Shown: one piece after another, positions 1-8,431 of the stretch
Layout of the letters: each line of letters begins with the position of its first letter
How positions within the stretch are numbered: the stretch's first letter is position 1
From: Novosphingobium resinovorum
GTDB taxonomy: Bacteria; Pseudomonadota; Alphaproteobacteria; Sphingomonadales; Sphingomonadaceae
Assembly: GCF_027922145.1 (NCBI RefSeq)
Contig: NZ_BSFC01000030.1
Coordinates: forward strand, 248,001 to 312,000
Direction of reading: 5' to 3'
Length of the DNA: 64,000 nt
The notes under the pieces: model-generated
What the model was told of the DNA's origin: nothing
The model's database searches: none
The model's input: only the letters and a program-made list of their open reading frames with translations
Program-made: the position numbers and the translations under genes

Positions 1-703
1 GACCCTCTCCGAAGACACCCCGCTGCTGGTGCTGCCCGAGCCGTTCGGGCAGACGGCGGCGTTCTCGCGTCAGGAAATCTCGCGCTACGACGAGCGCGGC
101 GTCGCATGGCACTGGAACAACTTCACCGTGGGCGAGCACACCGGCACGCACTTCGATGCGCCGGTCCACTGGGTCTCGGGCAAGGACCTGCCGGACAACA
201 CCATCGACAAGGTGCCCGCGCAGAAGCTGGTCGCGCCTGCCGTGGTGCTCGATTTCTCGGCCGAATGCGCCTCGAACCCGGACTTCCTGCTGACGGCCGA
301 GCATATCAGGGGCTGGGAAGCCGAGCACGGCGCCATTCCCGCCGGTGCCTGGGTGCTGTTCCGCACCGACTGGTCGAAGCTGGACGTCGATGCCTACACC
401 AACCGCAAGGAAGACGGTGCCCACACCCCGGGTCCGGACGCCTCCGCGATCCAGTACATCCTCGACCGCGATGCGCTGGGCTTCGGCGTCGAGACGATCG
501 GCACCGACGCAGGGCAGGCGCATCTGCTTGAGCCGATGTATCCGGCGCACACGCTGCTGCACGGCGCGGGCAAGTACGGCCTGCAGTGCCTTGAAAACCT
601 CGACAAGCTGCCCGCCACCGGCGCGATCGTGATTGCCTCGCCGCTCAAGATCCTGGGCGGTTCGGGCAGCCCGCTGCGCGTCCTCGCGCTCGTTTCGGAG
701 TAA
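1..703 (+). CDS. cyclase-family (kynurenine formamidase-like) hydrolase, 5' truncated by window edge
   Basis: The reading frame is already open at base 2 and runs to TAA at 701-703, so the N-terminus lies outside the window. The protein carries the cyclase/kynurenine formamidase family metal-site motif GEHTGTHFDAPVHW, about 50 residues in. Family members are metal-dependent hydrolases acting on amide, lactone or related bonds. It ends 6 nt before iorA, so the two are almost certainly co-transcribed and may act in one aromatic or keto-acid route. The exact substrate cannot be read from the sequence; kynurenine formamidase is only one family activity. Confidence 0.88.
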   Translation, partial: TLSEDTPLLVLPEPFGQTAAFSRQEISRYDERGVAWHWNNFTVGEHTGTHFDAPVHWVSGKDLPDNTIDKVPAQKLVAPAVVLDFSAECASNPDFLLTAEHIRGWEAEHGAIPAGAWVLFRTDWSKLDVDAYTNRKEDGAHTPGPDASAIQYILDRDALGFGVETIGTDAGQAHLLEPMYPAHTLLHGAGKYGLQCLENLDKLPATGAIVIASPLKILGGSGSPLRVLALVSE

Positions 704-709
704 GGGCAA

Positions 710-2866
710 GTGGCGGAGCGTTCATTCAAGAAGGAAGTCCTCAAGCTCACTGCGGGCGAGGGCGAGGTCTTCACCGGCGAAGGCATCCTCGCGGTCACCA
801 AGGGGCTGCTGCAGTCGGGCGTGGCTTATGTCGGCGGCTATCAGGGCTCGCCGATCAGCCACCTGATGGACGTCTTCGCCGACGCCAACGATCTGCTCGA
901 AAGCCTCGGCGTCCATTTCGAGGCGAGCGCCTCGGAAGCGACGGCGGCGGCGATGCTGGCGGCCTCGGTTAACTACCCCTTACGCGGCGCGGTCGCGTGG
1001 AAATCGGTGGTGGGGACCAACGTGGCGTCGGACGCGCTGTCCAACGTCTCGTCGGGCGGCGTTACCGGCGGCGCGCTGGTGATCGTGGGCGAGGACTACG
1101 GCGAAGGCTCCTCGATCATGCAGGAGCGCACCCATGCCTTCGCGATGAAGTCGCAGATGTGGCTGATCGATCCGCGCCCGAACCTGCCCAGCATCGTGGA
1201 CTCGGTGGAGCAGGGCTTCCGCCTCTCCGAAGCCTCGAATACCCCGGTCATGCTGCAGCTGCGCGTGCGGTCTTGCCACATGACCGGCTCGTTCGTGGCG
1301 AAGGACAACGTGCGCCCGCCGCTGACGGTGGGCGAGGCGGCGGCCAGCCCGGTGCGCGATACCGACCGCATCGTGCTGCCGCCTGCGAACTTCCTTCACG
1401 AAGTCGAGAAGATCGAGAAGCGCTGGCCCGCCGGCATCGCCTATGTCCGCGACAACAAGCTGAACGAGTGGTTCGGGCCTGAGGAAAGCCCTGGAGATTC
1501 TGGCGAGGGCATCGGCCTGATCGTGCAGGGCGGCCTCTACAACAACCTCAACCGCGCGATGGAACTGATCGGGCTGGCGGACTCCTATGGGGTCAGCAAG
1601 CTGCCGATCTACTGCCTCAACGTCGTCTACCCGATCATCCCTGAGGAAGTCGCCGCGTTCTGCAAGGGCAAGCGCGCGGTGATGATCCTTGAGGAAGGCC
1701 AGCCCGAGTTCATCGAGCACGAACTCAACACGCTGATCCGCCGTGAGGAGCTGGACACCCGGATCGTCGGCAAGGACATGCTGCCGCGCTCGGGCGAGTA
1801 CACCGCCGACGTGATCCGCAAGGGTCTGGCGAAATTCCTCGAAGCCTATGCGCCTGCGCTGGCTCCGCAGTTGGAAGCGGCCAACCCGCTGCCCGCACCC
1901 GTGGCCAAGGAAATCCCGCAGCGCCCCGCAGGCTTCTGCACCGGCTGTCCGGAGCGCCCGATCTTCACCGCGATGAAGCTGGTGGAGCGCGAGCTTGGTC
2001 CCACGCACGTCTCGGCGGACATCGGCTGCCACCTGTTCTCGATCCTGCCGCCGTTCAACATCGGCAACACGACGATGGGCTATGGCCTTGGTGCGGCGGG
2101 TGCCTCGGCGTTCAAGCCCAAGGAAGGCGAGGGGTCAAAGCGGTCGATCGCGATCATGGGCGACGGGGGCTTCTGGCACAACGGCCTGACCTCGGGCGTC
2201 GGCAATGCGGTGTTCAACAAGGACGACACCGTCACGATGATCATCGACAACGGCTATTCGGCGGCCACCGGCGGTCAGGATATCCTGTCGTCGCGCGCCG
2301 AGAACGCCAATCGCGTGACCAAGAACCCGATCACCAAGGCAGTGCGCGGTGTCGGCGCGAAGTGGGTGCGCGAGACGCATCGCACTTATGACCTCAAGGG
2401 CATGACCTCGATGCTGCGCGAAGCGCTGACGACCGAGGAAAAAGGCCCCAAGGTCATCGTCGCGCAGTCCGAATGCATGCTCAACAAGCAGCGGCGCGAG
2501 AAGAAGGCGACTTCGGCGAAGCTGAAGGCGGGCGAGCGCGTGGTGCGCGAGCGCTTCGGCGTCGACAGCGACACCTGCACCGGCGATCACAGCTGCATCC
2601 GCCTGTCGGGCTGCCCGTCGTTGACGATCAAGCCCAACCCGGACCCGCTGCGGCAGGACCCGGTGGCGCATGTCGAGAACTCCTGCGTGGGCTGCGGCCT
2701 GTGCGGCGAGGTGAGCCATGCGGCGGTGCTGTGTCCCAGCTTCTACCGCGCGCAGATCGTCGCCAATCCAGGCAAGTTCGAACGCTTCAAGGCGAAAGTC
2801 AGCGGCGCGATCATGGCCCGCTGGCAGGCCGGCGCCGACAAGGCCCGCGCGGCGCGCGCGTTCTGA
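710..2866 (+). CDS. iorA: indolepyruvate ferredoxin oxidoreductase, alpha (TPP/Fe-S) subunit
   Basis: A 718-residue protein with IorA architecture: an N-terminal pyrimidine-binding half, a CxxC segment (FCTGCPERP, about residue 409), a TPP-binding motif beginning GDGGFWHN (about 484), and a C-terminal two-cluster ferredoxin-like domain. The cluster motifs are CTGDHSCIRLSGC (about 622) and CVGCGLC followed by CPS (about 659). The family oxidatively decarboxylates aryl pyruvates to acyl-CoA using ferredoxin. The start is GTG, with GGAG 9 nt upstream. iorB follows after a repeat-containing 150-200 bp gap. The substrate (indolepyruvate, phenylpyruvate or other 2-oxoacid) is inferred from family only. 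Confidence 0.9.
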   Translation: MAERSFKKEVLKLTAGEGEVFTGEGILAVTKGLLQSGVAYVGGYQGSPISHLMDVFADANDLLESLGVHFEASASEATAAAMLAASVNYPLRGAVAWKSVVGTNVASDALSNVSSGGVTGGALVIVGEDYGEGSSIMQERTHAFAMKSQMWLIDPRPNLPSIVDSVEQGFRLSEASNTPVMLQLRVRSCHMTGSFVAKDNVRPPLTVGEAAASPVRDTDRIVLPPANFLHEVEKIEKRWPAGIAYVRDNKLNEWFGPEESPGDSGEGIGLIVQGGLYNNLNRAMELIGLADSYGVSKLPIYCLNVVYPIIPEEVAAFCKGKRAVMILEEGQPEFIEHELNTLIRREELDTRIVGKDMLPRSGEYTADVIRKGLAKFLEAYAPALAPQLEAANPLPAPVAKEIPQRPAGFCTGCPERPIFTAMKLVERELGPTHVSADIGCHLFSILPPFNIGNTTMGYGLGAAGASAFKPKEGEGSKRSIAIMGDGGFWHNGLTSGVGNAVFNKDDTVTMIIDNGYSAATGGQDILSSRAENANRVTKNPITKAVRGVGAKWVRETHRTYDLKGMTSMLREALTTEEKGPKVIVAQSECMLNKQRREKKATSAKLKAGERVVRERFGVDSDTCTGDHSCIRLSGCPSLTIKPNPDPLRQDPVAHVENSCVGCGLCGEVSHAAVLCPSFYRAQIVANPGKFERFKAKVSGAIMARWQAGADKARAARAF

Positions 2867-2872
2867 AGCCAT

Positions 2873-3004
2873 TCCTCCCCGTTGCGCAGCAATGGGGAGG
2901 GGGACCGCCGACGCAGTCGGTGGTGGAGGGGGCGGAACCCAGCCCGTCCCCTCCGTCAGCCCTGACGGGCTGCCACCTCCCCATCGCTTCGCGACAGGGA
3001 GGAT
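2873..3004. repeat. composite GC-rich hairpin repeat, copy 1
   Basis: About 132 bp built from consecutive hairpins: CCTCCCC...GGGGAGG at the left end, ACCGCCGAC-GCA-GTCGGTGGT next, CGTCAGCCCTGACG in the centre, and CCTCCCC...GGGAGG at the right end. A second copy in the opposite orientation lies at 61378-61502. It occupies the gap between iorA and iorB, so it is part of the transcript and may fold in the mRNA. It looks like a REP/BIME-type dispersed element; no transposase or target duplication is visible. Confidence 0.85.
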
Positions 3005-3030
3005 GAAGCAAGAGAGTGAGAGACACCACC

Positions 3031-4500
3031 ATGACGATCGCCAACGAAAACCGCATCACCATCGCCATCCTCGCCCTCGGCGGACAGGGCGGCGGCGTGC
3101 TGGCCGACTGGATTCAGGAAGTCGCCCGCGCCGAGGGCTGGCTGGCGCAGGGCACCTCGGTCCCCGGCGTGGCGCAGCGCACCGGCTCGACCGTGTACTA
3201 CGTCGAACTGGCGAAGCCCGACGGATCGGGCCGCCTGCCGGTGATGGCGCAGATGCCGATGCCGGGCGACGTGGACGTGGTTGTCGCCTCCGAACTCATG
3301 GAAACCGGTCGCGCACTGCTGCGCGGGTTCTCCACCGCGGGGCGCACGACGCTGATCGGCTCCACCCACCGCATCTACGCCATCGGTGAGAAGCAGGCGA
3401 TGGGCGACGGCCGTGGCAACGGCGAAAAGATCATCGAGGCGGCGTACCAGCGTTCGAAGCGCTTCATCGGCTTCGACATGGAAGCCGCGACCGACCGTTC
3501 GGGCAGCGTCATCAGCGCGATCATGTTCGGCGCGCTGGCGGGCAGCGGCGGCTTGCCCTTCGCTGCCAACACCTATCGCGCCGCGATCGAGCACAGCGGC
3601 ATCGCGGTGAAAAGCAACCTCAAGGGATTCAAGGAAGGCTTCGACCGCGCCCAGCAGCCCGTCGCCAGGCCGGATGAGATCACGCACGACCTCCCCGTGC
3701 CGACCACCGAGCAGGGCCGCGCGCTCGCCGCGCGCATCGCCGCGAACCTGCCCCCGCCCGCGCAGGCCAACGCCCTGCACGGCGTCGCCAAGCTGATGGA
3801 CTGGCAGGACGGCGCCTATGCCGCGCTCTACCTCGATCGCCTCGAAACCGTCGCCTCGCTCGATGCCGCCCCGTTCGAGCTGACCGCCGAGACCGCGCGC
3901 CACCTCGCGCTGTGGATGGGCTATGAAGACACCATTCGCGTCGCCGACCTCAAGACGCGCGCCAGCCGCATCACCCGTGTACGCGGCGAAGTGAAGGCGG
4001 GCGACGAGCAGATCCTCTCGATCACCGAATTCATGCACCCGCGCCTGCAGGAAGTGTGCGAGACGCTGCCCGCCGGGATCGGCCGCCGCATCCTCGCCAG
4101 CAAGGGTCTGACGAAGCTGCTCGGCCGCTTCTTCACCGAAGGGCGCCATGTCGAGACGACCGGCCTGCGCTGGTTCCTGGCGCTGCGCACCGTTGCGGCG
4201 ATGCGGTCGATCCGCCCACGCTCGCTGCGCTACATCGAGGAGCAGGAGCGCATCGAGCACTGGCTGGAACTGGTGCGCACCGAGGCAGCCAAGGACCGCG
4301 AACTGGCGCTGGAACTGGTGCTGTGCCAGCGGCTGATCAAAGGCTACGGGGATACCTTCGAGCGCGGCCTCGGGAACTTCCAGCGCATCGTCGCCGAACA
4401 CGCCCGCGCTCCCCGGGATGCGGCAGGCGTCCGCACTTTGCGCGAATTGGCGCTGGCGGACGACAAGTCGAGCGGGCTGACCGAAGCCCTCGCAGGTTGA
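3031..4500 (+). CDS. iorB: indolepyruvate oxidoreductase, beta (gamma-domain) subunit with long C-terminal extension
   Basis: The N-terminal about 190 residues form the pyruvate:ferredoxin oxidoreductase gamma domain, with the glycine-rich motif GGQGGG at about residues 17-22. The remaining about 300 residues match the long helical extension (DUF6537-type) of large IorB proteins; the classical archaeal IorB is only about 200 aa. It partners the IorA subunit upstream. The ATG at 3031 is preferred, but an in-frame GTG at 3016 with AGGGAGG 13 nt upstream is possible. That Shine-Dalgarno is supplied by the end of the upstream hairpin repeat. Confidence 0.88.
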   Translation: MTIANENRITIAILALGGQGGGVLADWIQEVARAEGWLAQGTSVPGVAQRTGSTVYYVELAKPDGSGRLPVMAQMPMPGDVDVVVASELMETGRALLRGFSTAGRTTLIGSTHRIYAIGEKQAMGDGRGNGEKIIEAAYQRSKRFIGFDMEAATDRSGSVISAIMFGALAGSGGLPFAANTYRAAIEHSGIAVKSNLKGFKEGFDRAQQPVARPDEITHDLPVPTTEQGRALAARIAANLPPPAQANALHGVAKLMDWQDGAYAALYLDRLETVASLDAAPFELTAETARHLALWMGYEDTIRVADLKTRASRITRVRGEVKAGDEQILSITEFMHPRLQEVCETLPAGIGRRILASKGLTKLLGRFFTEGRHVETTGLRWFLALRTVAAMRSIRPRSLRYIEEQERIEHWLELVRTEAAKDRELALELVLCQRLIKGYGDTFERGLGNFQRIVAEHARAPRDAAGVRTLRELALADDKSSGLTEALAG

Positions 4501-4505
4501 TGGCC

Positions 4506-4540
4506 GGATCGGGGCGATCCTTGCGGGATCGCCCCGATCC
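4506..4540. terminator. hairpin between convergent genes
   Basis: A perfect 15-bp stem (GGATCGGGGCGATCC and its reverse complement) closes a 5-nt loop in the 42-bp gap between iorB and the opposing transporter gene. There is no clear T-tract on either side. Bidirectional transcription termination is inferred from position and stem strength. Confidence 0.7.
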
Positions 4541-4542
4541 GC

Positions 4543-5748
4543 TCAGTTCCCGGCCCGCTTCGCGCTGTCCCTGAAGGATAGCGCGAACACCACCGCGACC
4601 ACGGCGGCCAGTGCCGAGGGGATCAGCCAGAAGCCGGTCCAGTCGACCTCGTGCCCGTTCGTGCCGCTGCTGTGCGCGACGTAGACGGCGTTCGCCAGCA
4701 GGCTGCCGATGATCGAGCCGACACCCCAGGTGACGAGCGCGAGGAACGACTGCGCGCGGCCCCGCGTCTCGGTCGGGAAGCGCTGGTCCACCCAGATCTG
4801 TCCGGCGACGAGAAAGAAGTCGAAGCACACGCCGTGCAGCGCCAGCGCGACCAGCAGCATCGGCATATGCGGGCCGCCCGCGTCGAAGCCGAAGGCGAAC
4901 AGCGCATAGCGTGCGGTCCATGCCAGCATGCCGACGAGCAGCACCGTCTTCATCCCGAACCAGCGCAGGAACAGCGGCAGCAGCAGCAGGAAGCCGACTT
5001 CGGAAACCTGCCCGATCGTCTGCACCCCTGCCGCCGCGCCGACGCCCACGCCGACCAGGAACGGGTTGGCATAGGCGTAGTAGAAGCTCAGCGGGATCAT
5101 CAGCAGCAGCGAGCAGCCGATCAGCGCCCAGAACGAGCGGTCGCCGCCCTTGATCGCGTCCAGACCCAGCAGTCCGGCAAGGCCCACGCGCTTCGAACTG
5201 GCGGCCGGAGGAGTGGCGGGCAGCGTGAAGGCATAGAGGCCGTAGAGCACCGAAACCCCGGCCGCCATGCCCAGGGGTAGCGCAGTCTCCTCCGCACCCA
5301 GCCAGCCGACGAGCAGGCCCGCGACGATCCAGCCGATCGTGCCCAGCACGCGGATCGCGGGAAACTCCTTCGCGGTGTCCGTCATCGCGGCGAAGGCGAT
5401 CGCGTTCGACAGGGCGAGAGTGGGCATGTAGGCCAGCAGCACGCCCAGTGTCAGCGCGAAGACGAGGCCCGGGTCGCTCCCCGCGAACGAAAGCGCGAGC
5501 AGCGCGCCGCCGCCTGCCAGATGCAGCACGCCGACCACTTTCTGCGCGGAGAGGTAGCGATCGGCTATGGCGCCGACGAACAGCGGCGACAGGATCGCTG
5601 CCCAACCCTGCGCCGAAAACATCGTGCCGATCCACGAGCCGAGACCGGCGTGCATCAGATAGCTGCCGAACGGCACCCACCACGCACCCCAGACGAAATA
5701 CTGCAGAAACATCATCAGCGAGAGGCGCACTCTTGTGCCGATATCCAT
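4543..5748 (-). CDS. MFS transporter, nucleoside:H+ symporter-like
   Basis: A 401-residue, strongly hydrophobic protein with about 12 predicted membrane segments. Its N-terminal MMFLQYFVWGAWWVPFGSYL resembles the nucleoside:H+ symporter (NupG/XapB) branch of the major facilitator superfamily. The ATG at 5748 was chosen because GGAAGGGG sits just upstream and the first helix follows directly. An in-frame start 34 codons further upstream would add a charged, low-complexity leader. The gene is monocistronic and converges on iorB. The substrate is unknown; purine nucleosides are only a family-based guess. Confidence 0.85.
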   Translation of the reverse strand: MDIGTRVRLSLMMFLQYFVWGAWWVPFGSYLMHAGLGSWIGTMFSAQGWAAILSPLFVGAIADRYLSAQKVVGVLHLAGGGALLALSFAGSDPGLVFALTLGVLLAYMPTLALSNAIAFAAMTDTAKEFPAIRVLGTIGWIVAGLLVGWLGAEETALPLGMAAGVSVLYGLYAFTLPATPPAASSKRVGLAGLLGLDAIKGGDRSFWALIGCSLLLMIPLSFYYAYANPFLVGVGVGAAAGVQTIGQVSEVGFLLLLPLFLRWFGMKTVLLVGMLAWTARYALFAFGFDAGGPHMPMLLVALALHGVCFDFFLVAGQIWVDQRFPTETRGRAQSFLALVTWGVGSIIGSLLANAVYVAHSSGTNGHEVDWTGFWLIPSALAAVVAVVFALSFRDSAKRAGN

Positions 5749-6102
5749 GACCCGGTTCCCCTTCCTTTCTGCGACGCCATCGTTCTCGCCCGTGCCTGAC
5801 GTCGGGCGCCGGATTTTTCCGCGGGTGGCGCTGTGTCGCGGCCAACTCAAGCGGAAAGTGAGCCTGAATTTCCCGACATAGGGATTTAGTTCACGACTGA
5901 ATTATCTGGATTGATGCGCTCCGCGCACTTTGACGCTGCCAGGGGGTGTCATGGTGGCGGAGCCATTACGCGGTCGGGGGGCGTCAGGCTCGCCGGTCCT
6001 CGACCTGCTTTCTCCGTTCCCAGTATCGGTCTCCACCGAGTGGTCGGAGGAATGCGCGTGGGCGCTACCGGGGTATCCGGACGTAAAAGCGAGATAATAT
6101 GT
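5749..6102. other. intergenic region between divergent genes
   Basis: About 350 bp without a convincing gene. It separates the minus-strand MFS gene from the plus-strand porin and must hold both promoters. Part is AT-richer than the surroundings (around 5865-5910). The GntR-type operator lies at its right end (separate entry). No RNA gene was recognised. Confidence 0.5.
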
Positions 6103-6114
6103 TTGTACGGACAA
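6103..6114. promoter_or_regulatory. putative GntR operator upstream of the porin gene
   Basis: TTGTACGGACAA matches the perfect palindrome TTGTCCGGACAA found before the MaoC gene at 11 of 12 positions. It lies about 80 bp upstream of the porin start. The GTnnnnAC core agrees with the general HutC-subfamily GntR operator pattern. Assignment to the GntR protein at 13714-14463 is inference. Confidence 0.6.
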
Positions 6115-6195
6115 TTTACATTATGAATGTCTTGAGCAATGGTCCGCGTTCGCAGCCCGCACAGACGGGCAAGCAACCGAACGAGGATGAATTGA

Positions 6196-7746
6196 ATGCG
6201 GATACGCCACGCTCTCATGGTTTCCGGCCTTGCGCTGACGGTGGTGCCACAAGGCGCGTTCGCGCAGTCGCAGGCTTCCGATGGCAATGATACGACTTAC
6301 CGCACCCTGCTCGCGCTGATCGACGAGATGGTCGCCAACAAGCTCATCACGCGCGAAAAAGCGGATGCGCTGGTGGAGAATGCAAGAGCCAAGGCCGCGC
6401 TGGGAGATGGGGTTCCTCCGCAGTCCGTTGCCCCCGTACAATCGGCCAATGCTCAGGATCGCGCCATGAGCACCGCCGCCGTCCCGATGATGGCGGCAGA
6501 TTCTCCCGAACCGAGCGTCGAAGTCGCCGCTGTCGAAGCCGGCAACGCGCAAGTTGGCAGGGGCGCCGGCGGAGTCGACGTCCCGGCCGATCTCAATGTC
6601 GACTGGAGCCGCGGCGCACCGGTCTTCTCCAGCAAGGACGGCAATTTCACCTTCAAGCCGCGCGGGCGCATCCTGGCCGACATCTCGTCGACCAGCGGGT
6701 CCGACTACGATCGCCGCAACATCACCGTCTCCACTTTGCGCCAGTTCCGCTTCGGCGGCGTCGGCACAGTGGGCCAGCACCTGTTCTACCAGTTCGAGGC
6801 TGATTTTCGCCGCAACTCGGTCGAGGTCGTGAACACCTTCCTGGGTTACAAGACCAAGTTCGGGAAAGTCGACGCCGACATCCGCGCGGGCAACCTCATC
6901 ACCGACCGTGGTATCGACATCGGCACGGCGGCAACCGCCAACCCCTTCATCACCACCAACATCAACACCATCGCGCTGGCGACGCAGGGCGGGCGGGCGT
7001 ACCTGATGGGCATCGCTGCCAGGGCCGGGCAGAAGAACTGGCACTGGAGCGTGGCGGTCCACGGGGACGCGCTGGATTCGGACTTCACCCGCAACGACCA
7101 CCGCATGTTCCTGAGCCGCGCGCACTGGAACCCGATCCTGACCGACAAGGCCATCGTCCATGTCGGCGGATGGGCATATTCGGAGCACATCCCCGCCGCG
7201 ACTGCTTCCGTGGCGGTCAACCAGTTCATCTCGGGCGCGCTCAACAACAGCGTGCAGGTGAACGCGGCGACGCTGACCGGCGCGACCGGATCGAAGGCGT
7301 TCGGCCTCGAATTCGGCGGCGTCTACGGCCCGGTCTACGCCTTCTCCGAATATGGCGAGCGCCATGTGAAGGGTGGCCCGGCCGCCGCCTTCGACACCGC
7401 GAAGTTCAAGACGCTGTCGGTCAACGGCGGCTTCTGGCTGACCGGGGAGAAGCCGACCTACACCTCGGTCAGCGGCACATACGTAGCTCCGAAGGTGCTG
7501 AGCCCGATCACCGAAGGCGGCTCCGGCGGCATCGAACTCGTCGCCCGCTACGAACACCAGGACAGTTCCGGCGCGCCGCTGGGTGGCACCGGCTGGGCGG
7601 CCACGGCGGGGGTGAACTGGTATCTTACAAACTACTTCCGCCTGATGCTCGACGGCATCCACTGGGAAACGAACAACCTCACTGGATCGTATCTCGGCAA
7701 GGATTCGGGGAACACAATCGCCGCGCGGGCCGAAGTCGCTTTTTGA
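6196..7746 (+). CDS. OprO/OprP-type outer-membrane porin
   Basis: A 516-residue exported protein with a signal peptide (basic start MRIRHA, hydrophobic core, likely cleavage after AFAQ). A short helical stretch follows (about residues 35-60), then an alanine/proline-rich linker and a beta-barrel of the phosphate-selective porin O/P family from about residue 130. The C-terminus ends in aromatic F, typical of outer-membrane barrels. GAGGAT lies about 8 nt before the ATG. Directly downstream lie the MaoC hydratase and transporter genes, and an operator-like palindrome precedes it. It probably admits the anionic dicarboxylate substrate of the locus (inference). Confidence 0.85.
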   Translation: MRIRHALMVSGLALTVVPQGAFAQSQASDGNDTTYRTLLALIDEMVANKLITREKADALVENARAKAALGDGVPPQSVAPVQSANAQDRAMSTAAVPMMAADSPEPSVEVAAVEAGNAQVGRGAGGVDVPADLNVDWSRGAPVFSSKDGNFTFKPRGRILADISSTSGSDYDRRNITVSTLRQFRFGGVGTVGQHLFYQFEADFRRNSVEVVNTFLGYKTKFGKVDADIRAGNLITDRGIDIGTAATANPFITTNINTIALATQGGRAYLMGIAARAGQKNWHWSVAVHGDALDSDFTRNDHRMFLSRAHWNPILTDKAIVHVGGWAYSEHIPAATASVAVNQFISGALNNSVQVNAATLTGATGSKAFGLEFGGVYGPVYAFSEYGERHVKGGPAAAFDTAKFKTLSVNGGFWLTGEKPTYTSVSGTYVAPKVLSPITEGGSGGIELVARYEHQDSSGAPLGGTGWAATAGVNWYLTNYFRLMLDGIHWETNNLTGSYLGKDSGNTIAARAEVAF

Positions 7747-7781
7747 CATCCAGACGCTTGCACGAACGCATGTCCGTGATA

Positions 7782-7793
7782 TTGTCCGGACAA
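7782..7793. promoter_or_regulatory. perfect palindromic GntR-type operator TTGTCCGGACAA
   Basis: A perfect 12-bp palindrome in the porin-MaoC gap, 22 nt before the MaoC start. A TTGACA hexamer at 7743-7748 could be a -35 element, but no good -10 was found. Related sites occur at 6103, 13666 and 16237. It probably represses initiation of the catabolic operon when inducer is absent (inference). Confidence 0.7.
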
Positions 7794-7815
7794 ACATACA
7801 AGGAGAGTCGATAAC

Positions 7816-8331
7816 ATGACGTTGACCGCGCAGAAGGTCGGTGAGAACCGGTATCGCGCCAGCTATGGCCGCTATCTGGAAGACTTCACCGTTGGCGACA
7901 TCTATGAGCATCGCCCCGGTCGAACGATCACCGATGCCGATAACATCCAGTTCTCGCTGATGACGATGAACTACCATCCGATGCACTGCGATGCGCACTT
8001 CGCGAAGCAGAGCGAGTTCGGCAAGCTGCTGGTCAACAGCGGCCTCAGCCTTGCCATCGTGCTGGGCATGACGGTCAACGACGTCAGCGGGAAGTCGCCT
8101 GCGAACCTCGGCTGGACCGACATCAAGCTGACTCATCCGGTCTTCGCCGGCGATACGCTCTATGCCGAATCCGAGGTTCTCAATGTGCGCGAATCCGCTT
8201 CGCGGCCGACCCAGGGCATCGTCACCACGCGTACGCGCGGTTTCAACCAGGACGGCAAGATGGTGATGGAATTCACGCGCAACTCGCTGGTCTACAAGCG
8301 CGGCCGCGCGCCGGGCGATGTCCCCGCATAA
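7816..8331 (+). CDS. MaoC-family hydratase (candidate itaconyl/mesaconyl-CoA hydratase)
   Basis: A 171-residue single hot-dog domain. The MaoC active-site region is seen as DADNIQFSLMTMNYHPMHCD (about residues 37-56), with the hydratase Asp and His. MaoC proteins add water across enoyl-CoA double bonds. The neighbours (CoA-transferase, CitE-like lyase, acyl-CoA dehydrogenase) point to itaconyl- or mesaconyl-CoA as substrate, giving citramalyl-CoA. AAGGAG lies 11 nt before the ATG. It is shorter than two-domain hydratases but similar in size to MaoC proteins found beside CitE genes in other bacteria. The substrate is inference. Confidence 0.85.
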   Translation: MTLTAQKVGENRYRASYGRYLEDFTVGDIYEHRPGRTITDADNIQFSLMTMNYHPMHCDAHFAKQSEFGKLLVNSGLSLAIVLGMTVNDVSGKSPANLGWTDIKLTHPVFAGDTLYAESEVLNVRESASRPTQGIVTTRTRGFNQDGKMVMEFTRNSLVYKRGRAPGDVPA

Positions 8332-8431
8332 GCGGACGCGTCATTCCAGCATACGACAGGACAGCCCCGGGCGCCTTGCGAACGACCTCGACAGGAGGCG
8401 GGAAGCGTCCGGCGGTAAGGAGAGGATTATC

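Noticed and set aside
2873..3004. CRISPR array or small insertion sequence as explanation of the hairpin repeat
   Set aside because: There are no regularly spaced repeat-spacer units, no transposase and no target duplication. Only two dispersed inverted copies are seen.
2956..4401. Long antisense open frames opposite iorB and other GC-rich genes
   Set aside because: They are shadow frames caused by high third-position GC, with no motifs or ribosome sites.
7743..7771. TTGACA hexamer as a -35 promoter element before the MaoC gene
   Set aside because: It overlaps the porin stop codon and no convincing -10 element lies 16-18 bp downstream, so only the operator was annotated.
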